Shown here: in pieces, positions 53,055 through 62,367 of the stretch
How positions within the stretch are numbered: the stretch's first letter is position 1
Layout: each line of letters opens with the position of its first letter
From: Rhodonellum psychrophilum GCM71 = DSM 17998
Lineage (GTDB): Bacteria > Bacteroidota > Bacteroidia > Cytophagales > Cyclobacteriaceae
Reading direction: 5' to 3'
Length of the DNA: 64,000 nt
NCBI RefSeq assembly: GCF_000381545.1
Contig: NZ_KB906674.1
Span: 337,814-401,813 of the forward strand
Program-made: the position numbers and the translations under genes
Notes under the pieces: model-generated
Told to the model about the DNA's origin: nothing
What the model saw: the letters and a program-made list of their open reading frames with translations, nothing else
The model's database searches: none

Positions 53055-53636
53055 ATGTTCGATTTAAAGCAAATTTTGTCTGTCACCTTGATCCTGTTTT
53101 CCGTCATTGATATCTTGGGATCCATCCCCATAGTGGTCAATTTGAGGAAGAAAGTTGGCCATATCCAATCCGAAAAAGCAACACTGGCAGCGGGATTCTT
53201 GATGATTCTTTTTCTTCTGGTGGGAAAATCCATTCTTAATCTCTTTGGGATCGGTGTGGAAGATTTTGCCATTGCCGGTGCGCTGATCATTTTTGCCTTG
53301 GGCGCTGAAATGATTTTGGGAATCGAACTTTTCAAACCTGATCCAGAAGCATCCAGCGGAGCATCCATCGTCCCGATCGCCTTTCCACTTATCGCAGGTG
53401 CAGGCACCTTGACGACTATTTTGACCCTAAAATCAGAATATACCCAAGCCAATATTGCTGTTGGCATTGTGATCAACTTGGTGATCGTTTACGGGGTTTT
53501 GAAAAGTACCAACTGGCTGGAAAGAAAATTGGGCAAAACCGGTTTGGATGTGTTGCGCAGGATTTTTGGCATTATTCTCCTTTCCATAGCCATCAAGATC
53601 TTTAAGGGAGCGCTTTTTTCCGGGGAGATGATTTAA
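53055..53636 (+). CDS. MarC-family integral membrane protein
   Basis: A 193-residue protein with six hydrophobic spans (roughly 8-28, 42-62, 69-87, 105-125, 133-152 and 170-188), with signature segments VIDILGSIPIVVNL and IVPIAFPLIAGAGTLTTIL of the MarC family. Transport role is suspected in the family but unproven; it is not an antibiotic resistance gene. TACCTTTG at 53031-53038 may be the -7 element, but without a well-spaced TTG. Confidence 0.9.
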   Translation: MFDLKQILSVTLILFSVIDILGSIPIVVNLRKKVGHIQSEKATLAAGFLMILFLLVGKSILNLFGIGVEDFAIAGALIIFALGAEMILGIELFKPDPEASSGASIVPIAFPLIAGAGTLTTILTLKSEYTQANIAVGIVINLVIVYGVLKSTNWLERKLGKTGLDVLRRIFGIILLSIAIKIFKGALFSGEMI

Positions 53637-53667
53637 TTCTGTTTGGGTATTTAAAATTTAATAAATC

Positions 53668-53724
53668 GAAGATCATGGGAAAATATCCGCTTGTTGGAGA
53701 GTTTTCCCATGATCTTCTTTTCTT
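53668..53724 (+). terminator. Hairpin terminator after marC-like gene
   Basis: GAAGATCATGGGAAAA pairs with TTTTCCCATGATCTTC across a 17-nt loop, then TTTTC. The right arm ends 14 nt before the rnhA start. Confidence 0.75.
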
Positions 53725-53730
53725 TGTACC

Positions 53731-54198
53731 ATGATTAAGATTTATACAGATGGAGCGGCCAAAGGGAATCCAGGACCGGGAGGTTATGGGACTATTTTGC
53801 TCTACAACCAACATCGAAAAGAACTTTCCGAAGGTTTTCGGCTGACGACAAACAACAGGATGGAGCTGATGGCTGTCATCAAGGGGCTTCAAGAACTGAA
53901 AGTGGAGGGGATACCTGTGACTGTTTATTCTGACAGTAAATACGTGGTGGATGCCGTTGAAAAAGGATGGATCTGGAAGTGGCAAAAAACCGGGTTCAAG
54001 GACAAAAAGAACGTGGATCTATGGAAAATCTATATCCCGCTTCATTTGAAATACAAGCCGAAGTTTGTTTGGGTAAAAGGACATGCCGGACATCTGCTCA
54101 ATGAAAGGTGTGATGAACTTGCGGTTGAAGCCGCCTTGCGCAGAAACCTACCGGCTGATGAGGCTTATGAAAGGGAGAAAAACGGCGGGATTTTTTGA
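53731..54198 (+). CDS. rnhA: Ribonuclease HI
   Basis: Degrades RNA in RNA-DNA hybrids. The catalytic set is visible: D in YTDGAAKGNPGPGGYG, E in NNRMELMAVI, D in YSDSKYVVDAV and the C-terminal HLLNERCDELA. 155 residues, normal for type HI. The start is ATG 53731. It follows a terminator at once, so its promoter must overlap that hairpin. Confidence 0.96.
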   Translation: MIKIYTDGAAKGNPGPGGYGTILLYNQHRKELSEGFRLTTNNRMELMAVIKGLQELKVEGIPVTVYSDSKYVVDAVEKGWIWKWQKTGFKDKKNVDLWKIYIPLHLKYKPKFVWVKGHAGHLLNERCDELAVEAALRRNLPADEAYEREKNGGIF

Positions 54199-54319
54199 AA
54201 AGAAAGACGATCAGTATCTTTCAAGTGAATTATACTTCCGGACTTTCTGATATTTTTCTGACTTCACCTCGACAATAAAAAACCAAAGCCAAAATATTAT
54301 AAATTCCCAGCAAGACACT

Positions 54320-55039
54320 ATGTCAAACACCTACTTTAAATTCAAGCAATTCACCATTCATCAAGACCGATGTGCGATGAAGGTGAGTACGGACGCGGTG
54401 GTTTTGGGGGCATTGGCGGGTACTGGGAAGGAAGACCCAAAATCCATTTTGGAAATAGGAGTGGGTACTGGAGTTGTTTCTCTGATGCTGGTACAGCGAT
54501 TCCCCGAATGTTCTCTTTTGGGTGTGGAGCTGGACAAAGATGCGTATTTGCAAGCATGTGAAAATGCGGTTTCCAGTCCATGGAAGGAAAGCGTAAATTT
54601 TCATGAGGTCTCTTTTCAGGAATTTTCCCGGGAATTTGTAGGAAAATTTGACCTTATCGTTTCCAATCCGCCTTATTTCCCCAATCATCTCCAAACTTCG
54701 GATGACAAACGGAATATGGCACTTCATGATGTGGGTCTTTCCTTTGGGGATTTGATCAAAGGGGTGGTGAAATTATTGTCTCCGGAGGGCGTTTTTTGGG
54801 TCATTTTACCCCAAAGACAAATGCAGGACTTGGAATCGATCGCCGCATTTTTTGAGCTCTTTCCCGGTGCCGCATATCATCTGAGTGATCGGCCGGGGAA
54901 AAAAATTCTGAGGATCATCCAAGAATTTTCCTTTCAAAAAAAAGAACGTTCAATTCAGGATCTATTGATCAAGGACGAGGACGGGGAATTTTCAAAAAGG
55001 TATAGGGATTTGTTAAGGGAGTTTCTTTTGATTTTTTAG
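54320..55039 (+). CDS. trmN6: tRNA1(Val) adenine-37 N6-methyltransferase, TrmN6-like
   Basis: A 239-residue methyltransferase like YfiC/TrmN6: KQFTIHQDRCAMKVSTDAV, SAM site ILEIGVGTGVVSLML, ELDKDAY, and the catalytic IVSNPPYFPNH (NPPY). N6-methylation of A37 in valine tRNA is the known role in E. coli; the same target is inferred here. Stand-alone gene. Confidence 0.88.
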   Translation: MSNTYFKFKQFTIHQDRCAMKVSTDAVVLGALAGTGKEDPKSILEIGVGTGVVSLMLVQRFPECSLLGVELDKDAYLQACENAVSSPWKESVNFHEVSFQEFSREFVGKFDLIVSNPPYFPNHLQTSDDKRNMALHDVGLSFGDLIKGVVKLLSPEGVFWVILPQRQMQDLESIAAFFELFPGAAYHLSDRPGKKILRIIQEFSFQKKERSIQDLLIKDEDGEFSKRYRDLLREFLLIF

Positions 55040-55132
55040 CGTAAACAGGGAGTTTTAGTACTGGTTTCTTTCAAAAATTTTTTTAAATCCAAGATTAGCG
55101 TATTTTTATGACCTTCATTAAGGCTTGGGTAA

Positions 55133-56599
55133 ATGAAAATAGGTAATATTGGTTTCTTTGCACTGTTCATGTCAGTGATTTGTATTTTTTCCTCCTGTGA
55201 AGAAGATATCGACGTCTCTCCATCTTTGGTGACGGAGGACATCTTATATGTCAGTGGAGAAAGGGTCCGTCTTTTGGCAAGGATTATCACCACCGAAAAC
55301 ATCAATGCCAGCGATCATGGTTTTTATATCGCCGACAATGAAGCATTTTCCAATCCCATTATTGTCTCCTTGGGGGAAAGAGAGCGGCCCGGTCGGTTTA
55401 TTGGGGAAACAGGGGAGCTGAATATCGAAAAGACTTATTATGGTAAATCTTTCATTGCATTAAACGGAAGCCTTCAGTTTGGAAATACCATCGCCCTTCA
55501 GACCCTAAGTCCCGAGGCCTTTCAATTTTCACCAAACAATGGAACGGGTGGGTTGATCGTCAATGTGTTTGGGAAAAATTTCACTGCCGACTCCAAGGTT
55601 TTTTTTGGGGACGTTCCGGCCGAAATTCTGGACATTTCATTCGAATCCAGAATCACGGTGAGGGTTCCTCCCATTGCAGGTCGGGCGGTAGTGGCGGTGA
55701 AGGTGGTGAGTCAAGGAAAAGAAATGCCCATGATTACACCCTTTGAATACACTGTTGGTAAATACACCAAGCTGTCCAATTTCCCCGAAGCCCTCCGGCT
55801 TTTGGACAATATTTATTTCCAACAAGGCAATCAATTTTTTGTCGGCCTTGGATCGGATAGAGGGCTAAACTTGAATCAGAATATTTGGAAATATAGCCCC
55901 ATGACTGCGGCCTGGGAAAACACTGGATTTCCCGGAAGACCTTTGATGATGTCTTTTTCCAGCGGTCAGTTTTTTGGTGGTGGTTCCTATGTCTTGGGCC
56001 GTGCGCCCTATTTGGCGGCAAGGGATTTTTGGCAAGTGACAGATGGGGTTTACAAAAAGCTTCCCGATTTGCCTTTTGATCGAATCAATTCGGTTGCTTT
56101 TGAGATAGGGGATTATCTGTATGTGGTAGGGGGTGATGTTGGATTTCCTTTTGAGGCACACAGGTATCAAAAATCAACGGGGTTATGGGCAAGAATCCAA
56201 AATGCACCATTCTCCATCAACTCCTCCATCATCAATTTCAATTTTCAAAACAAACAGTATTTCATCAATCCCGAAAACAGGGAATTGGTGGCATTTGATG
56301 CGTTATCAGGTTTTTGGGGGGTTGTCGGTACTTATCCAGGTGAATTTGGTGCTGGTGCAGGATTTGGTTTAGCCATCGGTGACAGGGTTTATGTTGGGAT
56401 GACAAACAGATCTTTGGAATTGTGGGAATTGAACATGACAAACCTGAATTGGGTGAAAAAGAATAATTTTTCGGGATCCCCTATAGCCAGAAATGCTGGC
56501 GTGTTTGCCGACAACGGTTTGATTTATATCCTTCGTAGTCCGGAAATACAACTTTCCACACCAATGGAATTGTGGTCATTTGACCCCAATGGCTTTTAA
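55133..56599 (+). CDS. IPT/TIG and kelch-like lipoprotein
   Basis: The 488-residue protein has a lipoprotein signal (FFALFMSVICIFSSC), a TIG fold at about 120-205 (FQFSPNNGTGGLIVNVFG, VKVVSQGKEM) and kelch-type propeller repeats after 215 (NIWKYSPMTAAWENTG, YLYVVGGDVG, LELWELNMTNLNWV). Anchored in the outer membrane, it likely binds ligand in front of the TonB receptor encoded 9 nt downstream. Ligand unknown. Three-gene operon with DUF4249. Confidence 0.85.
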   Translation: MKIGNIGFFALFMSVICIFSSCEEDIDVSPSLVTEDILYVSGERVRLLARIITTENINASDHGFYIADNEAFSNPIIVSLGERERPGRFIGETGELNIEKTYYGKSFIALNGSLQFGNTIALQTLSPEAFQFSPNNGTGGLIVNVFGKNFTADSKVFFGDVPAEILDISFESRITVRVPPIAGRAVVAVKVVSQGKEMPMITPFEYTVGKYTKLSNFPEALRLLDNIYFQQGNQFFVGLGSDRGLNLNQNIWKYSPMTAAWENTGFPGRPLMMSFSSGQFFGGGSYVLGRAPYLAARDFWQVTDGVYKKLPDLPFDRINSVAFEIGDYLYVVGGDVGFPFEAHRYQKSTGLWARIQNAPFSINSSIINFNFQNKQYFINPENRELVAFDALSGFWGVVGTYPGEFGAGAGFGLAIGDRVYVGMTNRSLELWELNMTNLNWVKKNNFSGSPIARNAGVFADNGLIYILRSPEIQLSTPMELWSFDPNGF

Positions 56600-56608
56600 A
56601 GATTTTGT

Positions 56609-59008
56609 ATGAAGAAAAATATACTTCTGTTATTATTGTTCGGTTTTATCCTATCCGGAACTGTATTCGCGCAACAAAAAAATATAATTGGCCGAGACAT
56701 CGGAGAATTAAAAGGCATTAAGATTTCAGGAAGAGTGACCGATCAGATTACCGGAGAAGCTTTGGTTGGTGCATCTGTCACGGTGAAAGAACTCAACAAA
56801 ACAGAGATCACCAATACCAATGGTAATTTTTTATTGGAACTTGACCGTGCCGAGTACAACTTGGAGGTGAGATATGTAGGGTACGAAACCGTTAAATATC
56901 CTTTCGTAGCAGTAGGGGAAGGAAGGATCAGCATCAGGATGATTCAAGAAGATTTTGAACTTGACGATGTGGTGATATTTGGGAGTGATCCTGAAAAAAA
57001 CATCCGGAGCACTGAGATGGGAGCCATTACCCTCAACATGAATACGATCAGGGAATTGCCCCCGTTTTTGGGTGAAGTCGATATCATCCGGTCAATGGCC
57101 ACCTTGCCGGGAGTGAGTCAGGTGGGGGAAGCTTCCGCAGGACTCAATGTCAGGGGAGGGGGATCGGATCAAAACCTGATCCTTTTTGCAGGAGCACCCA
57201 TTTATAATCCTACGCATCTTTTTGGCTTGTTTACCGCCTTCAACCCTGATATTGTCAACAATGTTACGCTGTACAAGGCAGTGATTCCTGCCGAATTTGG
57301 TGGGAGGGGTTCCTCTATCTTGGATATCGTGCCAAAGTCAGGAAGTCTCACCAAATGGGGAGGAGATCTGATGGCTGGAAATTTTTCCGGAAAACTCTCC
57401 TTAAACGGTCCTATTGTAAAGGATCGGATTTCTGCGCAGATGGGTCTTAGAGGCTCTTATATCAACTGGCTCCTTAAATCCCTCAATAACCCTGACTTAA
57501 GGACCAGTCAGGCAAATTTTTATGATGCAAATGGAATTGTTTACGGGGAAATCAATGAAAAAAACAATGTCACCTACAGTTTCTACAACAGTTATGATGA
57601 TTTTGCTTTGGCTTCTGACACGACAATTTCATGGAAGAACCAGAGCCATTCACTGAAATATGAGGGTTCCTTTTCGGAAAAAACCGCGATTGATATTCTT
57701 GGCTACCATACCGTGTATGATTACTCGATCTTCAATGCATCTGGGACCAACGATTTTGACCTGATCTCGGGAATAAAGGACACCGGTCTCAAAGTGAAAT
57801 TCGCCTACCAATTCAGCGATAAAAATAAATTCAATATCGGGGCGGACACCAAAAAATTGACCATAAACCCGGGTGAGTTGATTCCCAATGCTTCCACAGA
57901 TTCAGGCCTTTTGCCAAAAAAAGTACAGTCTGAATATGGTCAGGAGTCGGGAGTATTTTTTCAACATGATTTGGAGTTTGGAGAAAAGATAGGAGTTTCC
58001 TATGGTCTGAGGTATGACAATTACCAGTATTTGGGCCAAAGGGCTGTAAAGGAGTATGCCGAAAATCTCCCCATTTCCCCAGCCAATGTTATAGGAGAAA
58101 AGAATTATGCGGAGGGAGAAAAAATACAAAGCTACGATGGTTTCGGCCCGCGGGCATCCTTGAGGTATTCCCTTGATCCCAAAACTTCCATAAAGCTGGG
58201 GTATAACAAAATGTACCAATTTATCCATCTGATTTCCAACACTGCGACCATTGCGCCGACGGATATATGGAAGCTCAGCGATCAGTTTCTGGCCCCACAA
58301 ATCGTAGATCAAATTTCTCTAGGGATCTACAAGAATTTCAGGGGAAACATCTTTGAAACCTCCGTTGAGGTGTATTACAAGGATATTCAGAATATTGTGG
58401 AATACAAAGATGGTGCAAACCTCATCCTTCAAAACAACCTTGAAACAGAAGTGATCCCCGGCCAGGGAAAAGCCTATGGTCTGGAGCTATTTGTCAAGAA
58501 AAATCTCGGCAGGACCACGGGCTGGATCAGTTATACGTATTCCAGGAGCTTGAGGAGGGTCATTTCCCCATTTGAGGAAGAAAATATCAATGGAGGAGAT
58601 TGGTTCCCCTCTAACTTTGACAAACCCCATGATTTGACACTGATTGGGAATTATAAATTGAGTGCCTTGATTTCGCTTTCTGCAACATTTGGCTACAGTA
58701 CCGGTAGACCCGTCACGTTTCCGGAGGCCAAGTTTGATTTTGCCGGGAATTCACTGGCCTATTTCAATAATCGAAATCTTCAGCGTATTCCCGATTTTCA
58801 CCGTTTGGATCTTTCCATGAATTTCAAATTCAAGGGAAAGGGAAAATTTTATGATGGAGACTGGACTTTTGCTGTTATGAACGTCTACGGGCGCAAGAAT
58901 CCATTCTCGTTGTTCTTTGCCGATCAGGTAGGATCTCCGCCACAGGCATTTCGATTGGCCATCTTGGGCGTGCCACTTCCTACCCTTAGTTATTCCCTTA
59001 AATTCTGA
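56609..59008 (+). CDS. TonB-dependent receptor with carboxypeptidase-like domain
   Basis: A 799-residue outer-membrane receptor: signal peptide (NILLLLLFGFILSGTVFAQ), carboxypeptidase-D regulatory-like domain (about 36-115, ISGRVTDQITGEALVGASV), plug domain (about 120-235, LNVRGGGSDQNLILFAGAP and FGGRGSSILDIVPKSG) and a 22-strand type barrel ending in LPTLSYSLKF. It belongs to the group that pairs with DUF4249 lipoproteins, not with SusD. Substrate is not evident from sequence; no sigma/anti-sigma pair is linked here. Confidence 0.92.
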   Translation: MKKNILLLLLFGFILSGTVFAQQKNIIGRDIGELKGIKISGRVTDQITGEALVGASVTVKELNKTEITNTNGNFLLELDRAEYNLEVRYVGYETVKYPFVAVGEGRISIRMIQEDFELDDVVIFGSDPEKNIRSTEMGAITLNMNTIRELPPFLGEVDIIRSMATLPGVSQVGEASAGLNVRGGGSDQNLILFAGAPIYNPTHLFGLFTAFNPDIVNNVTLYKAVIPAEFGGRGSSILDIVPKSGSLTKWGGDLMAGNFSGKLSLNGPIVKDRISAQMGLRGSYINWLLKSLNNPDLRTSQANFYDANGIVYGEINEKNNVTYSFYNSYDDFALASDTTISWKNQSHSLKYEGSFSEKTAIDILGYHTVYDYSIFNASGTNDFDLISGIKDTGLKVKFAYQFSDKNKFNIGADTKKLTINPGELIPNASTDSGLLPKKVQSEYGQESGVFFQHDLEFGEKIGVSYGLRYDNYQYLGQRAVKEYAENLPISPANVIGEKNYAEGEKIQSYDGFGPRASLRYSLDPKTSIKLGYNKMYQFIHLISNTATIAPTDIWKLSDQFLAPQIVDQISLGIYKNFRGNIFETSVEVYYKDIQNIVEYKDGANLILQNNLETEVIPGQGKAYGLELFVKKNLGRTTGWISYTYSRSLRRVISPFEEENINGGDWFPSNFDKPHDLTLIGNYKLSALISLSATFGYSTGRPVTFPEAKFDFAGNSLAYFNNRNLQRIPDFHRLDLSMNFKFKGKGKFYDGDWTFAVMNVYGRKNPFSLFFADQVGSPPQAFRLAILGVPLPTLSYSLKF

Positions 59009-60078
59009 TGCCAATGTTGAGACGACTTGTATTTCTGTTGCTGTTGCTGCCATTGGCCTGTATAGATCCCTATAATGTCAATGCACCCGATGGAGAAAGA
59101 TACCTGACCGTGGAAGGTTATATCACCACAGATCCCGGGCCCCATAGTATCAAGCTCACAAGGACGGATACTTACGGTAGCGCGTTTGAGGGTTTGATAA
59201 GACCAGTCGTGCAAGCAACCGTAGCCGTAAGGGATAGCGAGGGCTTGGTTTCCTTTTTGACGGAAACTTCCCAAGGAGTTTATGAAACACCGGCCAACTT
59301 TAGGGCGAAAGTGGGCATGTCTTATACGCTTCAAATCGACTTGTCGAACGGTCAATCCTATTCCTCTTTGCCCGAGCTTGTGAAAGCCGTGCCGAAGATG
59401 GATTCCGTGAGTTACAGGTCTGTGAGTGTCGCTACCGACAGCAGGCTTTTGGATCGTTCTGGAGTGCAGCTTACCGCGCATTTTAAGGATCCAGGTGACG
59501 AAAGCAATTTTTATTACTGGAGAACAGGGCCTGCCACTTTCGTGGTGGTCGCAAACCCAGAACTTTTTACCTTGTCGCCCAATCACCCGACCAATCCAAG
59601 GGGGGCTGCCCCGAAGGACTGTTGTGCGATATGTTACTATCAGGAGCAACGTAGGGTCCAAAACTTTGCCATCGGTACAGATGTGGATTTCAATGGACTT
59701 TCCACACGGAAACAGGTGACTTTCATTGAGGATGATGGATTGAGATTCAAAGATACCTATCGGGCGGAGGTGCAGCAGATGGCGATTTCTGACAATGCAT
59801 ATCGCTTTTTGAAATTGATAGAACAGCAACTGAGCATCACCGGAAGTGTTTTTGATCAACCCCCTGCAAATATCCGGGGCAACATGATCAATTTGGCTGA
59901 TCCAGACGAAGTAGTCCTTGGATATTTCATAGCGGCGGACATCGATACCAAGCAGATTTATATAAAAAGAACGAACTTGGATCAGAAACTTTTGCAGACG
60001 CCAAGCATCATTCCAGATGACTGCAGGATCTTTCCTGGAGCGGATACAGCTATCCCTTCGGATTGGAACCCAAACTGA
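59008..60078 (+). CDS. DUF4249 lipoprotein
   Basis: The 356-residue protein has a short lipoprotein signal (LVFLLLLLPLAC), starts on a codon that overlaps the receptor stop by one base, and has the DUF4249 pattern (DGERYLTVEGYITTDPGPH, KLTRT.TYG, TETSQGVYETP, NFYYWRTGPA). DUF4249 proteins are outer-membrane lipoproteins co-encoded with TonB receptors, function unknown. A CCAICYYQE motif may form a disulfide pair. Ends in a strong terminator. Confidence 0.9.
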   Translation: MPMLRRLVFLLLLLPLACIDPYNVNAPDGERYLTVEGYITTDPGPHSIKLTRTDTYGSAFEGLIRPVVQATVAVRDSEGLVSFLTETSQGVYETPANFRAKVGMSYTLQIDLSNGQSYSSLPELVKAVPKMDSVSYRSVSVATDSRLLDRSGVQLTAHFKDPGDESNFYYWRTGPATFVVVANPELFTLSPNHPTNPRGAAPKDCCAICYYQEQRRVQNFAIGTDVDFNGLSTRKQVTFIEDDGLRFKDTYRAEVQQMAISDNAYRFLKLIEQQLSITGSVFDQPPANIRGNMINLADPDEVVLGYFIAADIDTKQIYIKRTNLDQKLLQTPSIIPDDCRIFPGADTAIPSDWNPN

Positions 60079-60095
60079 CTCACCGAAAATGCATT

Positions 60096-60131
60096 TGCCC
60101 CCAATTCAGGACTCACCCTGAGTTGGGGGCA
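60096..60131 (+). terminator. Hairpin terminator of the TonB/DUF4249 operon
   Basis: A 15-bp stem TGCCCCCAATTCAGG / CCTGAGTTGGGGGCA (one G-T pair), loop ACTCAC. No long T-run follows. Confidence 0.75.
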
Positions 60132-60175
60132 ATAGTTATTGCAAACAGCAGGAATATTTAGTTTTTCAACGCGAA

Positions 60176-60340
60176 AGATGCACCAGGCTTCCTAATAGGA
60201 CTGTACCTACAAGAAAATCAGACTATTTGGATAATTATTTATAGTCCAATAGGGTGAAGTCAAAAATAATAAACAATCGACTGATTATTAAGCAATCTCA
60301 GGTCGGAATAGAATTGATAGTACATAAAATGGGTTTAAGG
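60176..60340 (+). repeat. Dispersed non-coding repeat, copy 3
   Basis: It is the same family as the two copies near 14.6-14.9 kb (see those). Shares a 20-nt identical block CAGGTCGGAATAGAATTGAT with copy 1 and ACAAGAAAATC with copies 1 and 2. A GACTAT...ATAGTC mini-stem lies at 60220-60247. Confidence 0.75.
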
Positions 60341-60411
60341 AAGACTGAGGAACAAACTCAGATTTTTGGGTTAGTTTTCCATAAAAAAACGGAACAATTA
60401 AAAACTGTGGA

Positions 60412-61746
60412 TTAGCCAATTTGTTCTTCTTTATCTTCGAAAATTATCCCTTCCGATTCCAAAGCTTCAAGAATCGGGGAATAAATCTGAGGGATTATGG
60501 GGATTTTCAATCCGCGGATATCGATTTTGCCTTCCAGAAACAAATCGACGGCTATTGCCAAGGGTAAGCCGACGGTTTTGGCCATTGCAGTGTATTCTTG
60601 GTTTTGGCCTTTGCAAACAAGACTGGAAGTGATTTTTTTCATGCCTGAAGGTGTTTTGACCTCAAACTGATGTTGCATCACGATCATGTCCTTGTCCTCG
60701 GGATTGAGCGTCCACCTTTCTTCAAGGATTTCCTGTAATATTGCTGCGGGACTTCCCTTTGTTTTTGGGAGAATGTAGTTGCTGAAGAATCCAAGCCATT
60801 TGATTTTATCCATGATTTCATCATTGATCCAAGGGAGCAAATCTTTGAGCTTTGCTTCCGCTTTTTGATCTTCATGAAAGGGCAGAAAGGAATTGATAAA
60901 CATCCGGTAAGTAAATCCCTCAGGCAAATCCATCTGGAAAGAATCATCTGTCATGCCCAGTTGCACGAATACATCCCAACTTTGGCAAAAACCAGCCCTT
61001 CTCAATGTGCCCCTGAGCAGGGTTGGGATATTGTCCAGTCCATAGATTTTGCGATAGCTCAAAGAATCCCTGTTGGGGTAGCCCTCAAAATCCCCTAAAC
61101 CCTCAAAATGGATGTTCTCCAACCGTCTGAAAAGCATGTGGTAGGGGATGTATTTGTACCTGCCATTTCTGATAAATCTTGATGTACCTTGTCCCGCCAA
61201 GACCACATTTCGGGGATTCCAGGTGAATTTGTATTTCCAGGGATTGTCCTCTGATTCCGGGGAAAGCAATCCCCCGGTATAGGATTTGAAGCCAATGATT
61301 TCATGCCCCTTGGCTTTTTCGGATTCAATGATTTTCATCGCAGACATGTGATCAATCCCGGGATCGAGTCCGCATTCATTGAGAAAGAGCAGGTTTTTTG
61401 CTTTGATTTCAGGCTCCAATTGACGCAACTCTTCCGATTCATAAGAAGCAGAAAAAAAATGCTTTCCCATTGCAAGGCAATCCTTGGCAATGATCGGGTG
61501 TAGAAATGCAGGCAACATGGAAATGACCACATCGGATTGACCAATAAGGTCTTTCCGGGAATTTTCCTGTTCCAAAATAATAGGTTCTGCCCTGGCATTT
61601 GGATGGTTTTTGATTTTTTTCTCAGCGATTTCTTTTGAGAGATCTGCGATGATCAATTTTCTGTTTTTGGAATGTGCACTCTCCAAAAGATAATCGATCA
61701 GGTATGTGGAGGATTTTCCGGCACCTAAAATCAAGATGGTTTTCAT
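60412..61746 (-). CDS. Saccharopine-dehydrogenase-like oxidoreductase
   Basis: A 444-residue protein: N-terminal Rossmann fold (ILILGAGKSSTYLIDYLLE), VVISMLPAFLHPIIAKDCL, NECGLDPGIDHMSAMKII and SYTGGLLSPESEDNPWKYK, the pattern of saccharopine reductase (glutamate-forming) enzymes. The family acts in lysine breakdown or alpha-aminoadipate pathways; a role with a lysine-ketoglutarate reductase encoded elsewhere is inference. It ends facing the DUF4249 unit. Confidence 0.88.
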   Translation of the reverse strand: MKTILILGAGKSSTYLIDYLLESAHSKNRKLIIADLSKEIAEKKIKNHPNARAEPIILEQENSRKDLIGQSDVVISMLPAFLHPIIAKDCLAMGKHFFSASYESEELRQLEPEIKAKNLLFLNECGLDPGIDHMSAMKIIESEKAKGHEIIGFKSYTGGLLSPESEDNPWKYKFTWNPRNVVLAGQGTSRFIRNGRYKYIPYHMLFRRLENIHFEGLGDFEGYPNRDSLSYRKIYGLDNIPTLLRGTLRRAGFCQSWDVFVQLGMTDDSFQMDLPEGFTYRMFINSFLPFHEDQKAEAKLKDLLPWINDEIMDKIKWLGFFSNYILPKTKGSPAAILQEILEERWTLNPEDKDMIVMQHQFEVKTPSGMKKITSSLVCKGQNQEYTAMAKTVGLPLAIAVDLFLEGKIDIRGLKIPIIPQIYSPILEALESEGIIFEDKEEQIG

Positions 61747-61884
61747 GGGCTTTCCAAAAATTAATTATAGAATCCGAAGATGTGAAAAAAGGTTGAGGGG
61801 AAAAAATTCATCTCAAAATATTGTAGGGAAAGAACAAATGCCGATTATTTTTTGTTAATTCAAACCCTTTTTTAAAGTAAAATC

Positions 61885-62367
61885 ATGACAAAAAGAATAG
61901 AATTTAAAGTGTCCTTGGAAGTTTTTTCGCCGGAGGAATGGACAGAAACAGATACCTTATTGATAGAAAAAGCAAGAGGGATCTTGGAAAAAGCCCATGC
62001 ACCGTATTCAGATTTTTTGGTGGGAGCAGCGCTCTTGCTCGAAAATGGAGAAATATTTGTGGCAAACAACCAGGAAAATGTTTCGTTTCCTGTGGGCGTT
62101 TGCGCAGAGAGAATTGTATTGAGTTACGCGCTTGGAAATCATCCAGACCAACGGCCCCTTAAAATAGCGATCGTGGCCAAAAGGAGGGCAGACCAAGAAG
62201 TCGCCACGGTAACCCCATGCGGACTTTGTCGGCAGACCATCAATGAATATGAAGTGAAATTTGGGCATCCCATAGAAATCCTGATGCTCAATCCCCAAGG
62301 GGAAATTCTGAAAGCCTCAGGAATAGATCAATTGCTTCCCTTCAGATTTAACGACCTAAACAGTTAA
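61885..62367 (+). CDS. cdd: Cytidine deaminase
   Basis: A 160-residue zinc enzyme of pyrimidine salvage. Motifs: APYSDFLVGAALL, NVSFPVGVCAERIVLSYAL (proton donor Glu in CAE) and TPCGLCRQTINE for zinc. The stop overlaps the start of the hydrolase gene (TAATG). Confidence 0.94.
   Translation: MTKRIEFKVSLEVFSPEEWTETDTLLIEKARGILEKAHAPYSDFLVGAALLLENGEIFVANNQENVSFPVGVCAERIVLSYALGNHPDQRPLKIAIVAKRRADQEVATVTPCGLCRQTINEYEVKFGHPIEILMLNPQGEILKASGIDQLLPFRFNDLNS

Larger units (their letters stand above)
60079..60411. other. Non-coding interval between two convergent units
   Basis: It holds the terminator at 60096-60131 and copy 3 of the dispersed repeat; the final 70 bases before the saccharopine dehydrogenase stop are AT-rich without a gene. 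Confidence 0.6.

Noticed and set aside
53055-53636. Multiple antibiotic resistance function for the MarC-type gene
   Set aside because: The name is historical; the family is not shown to give resistance.
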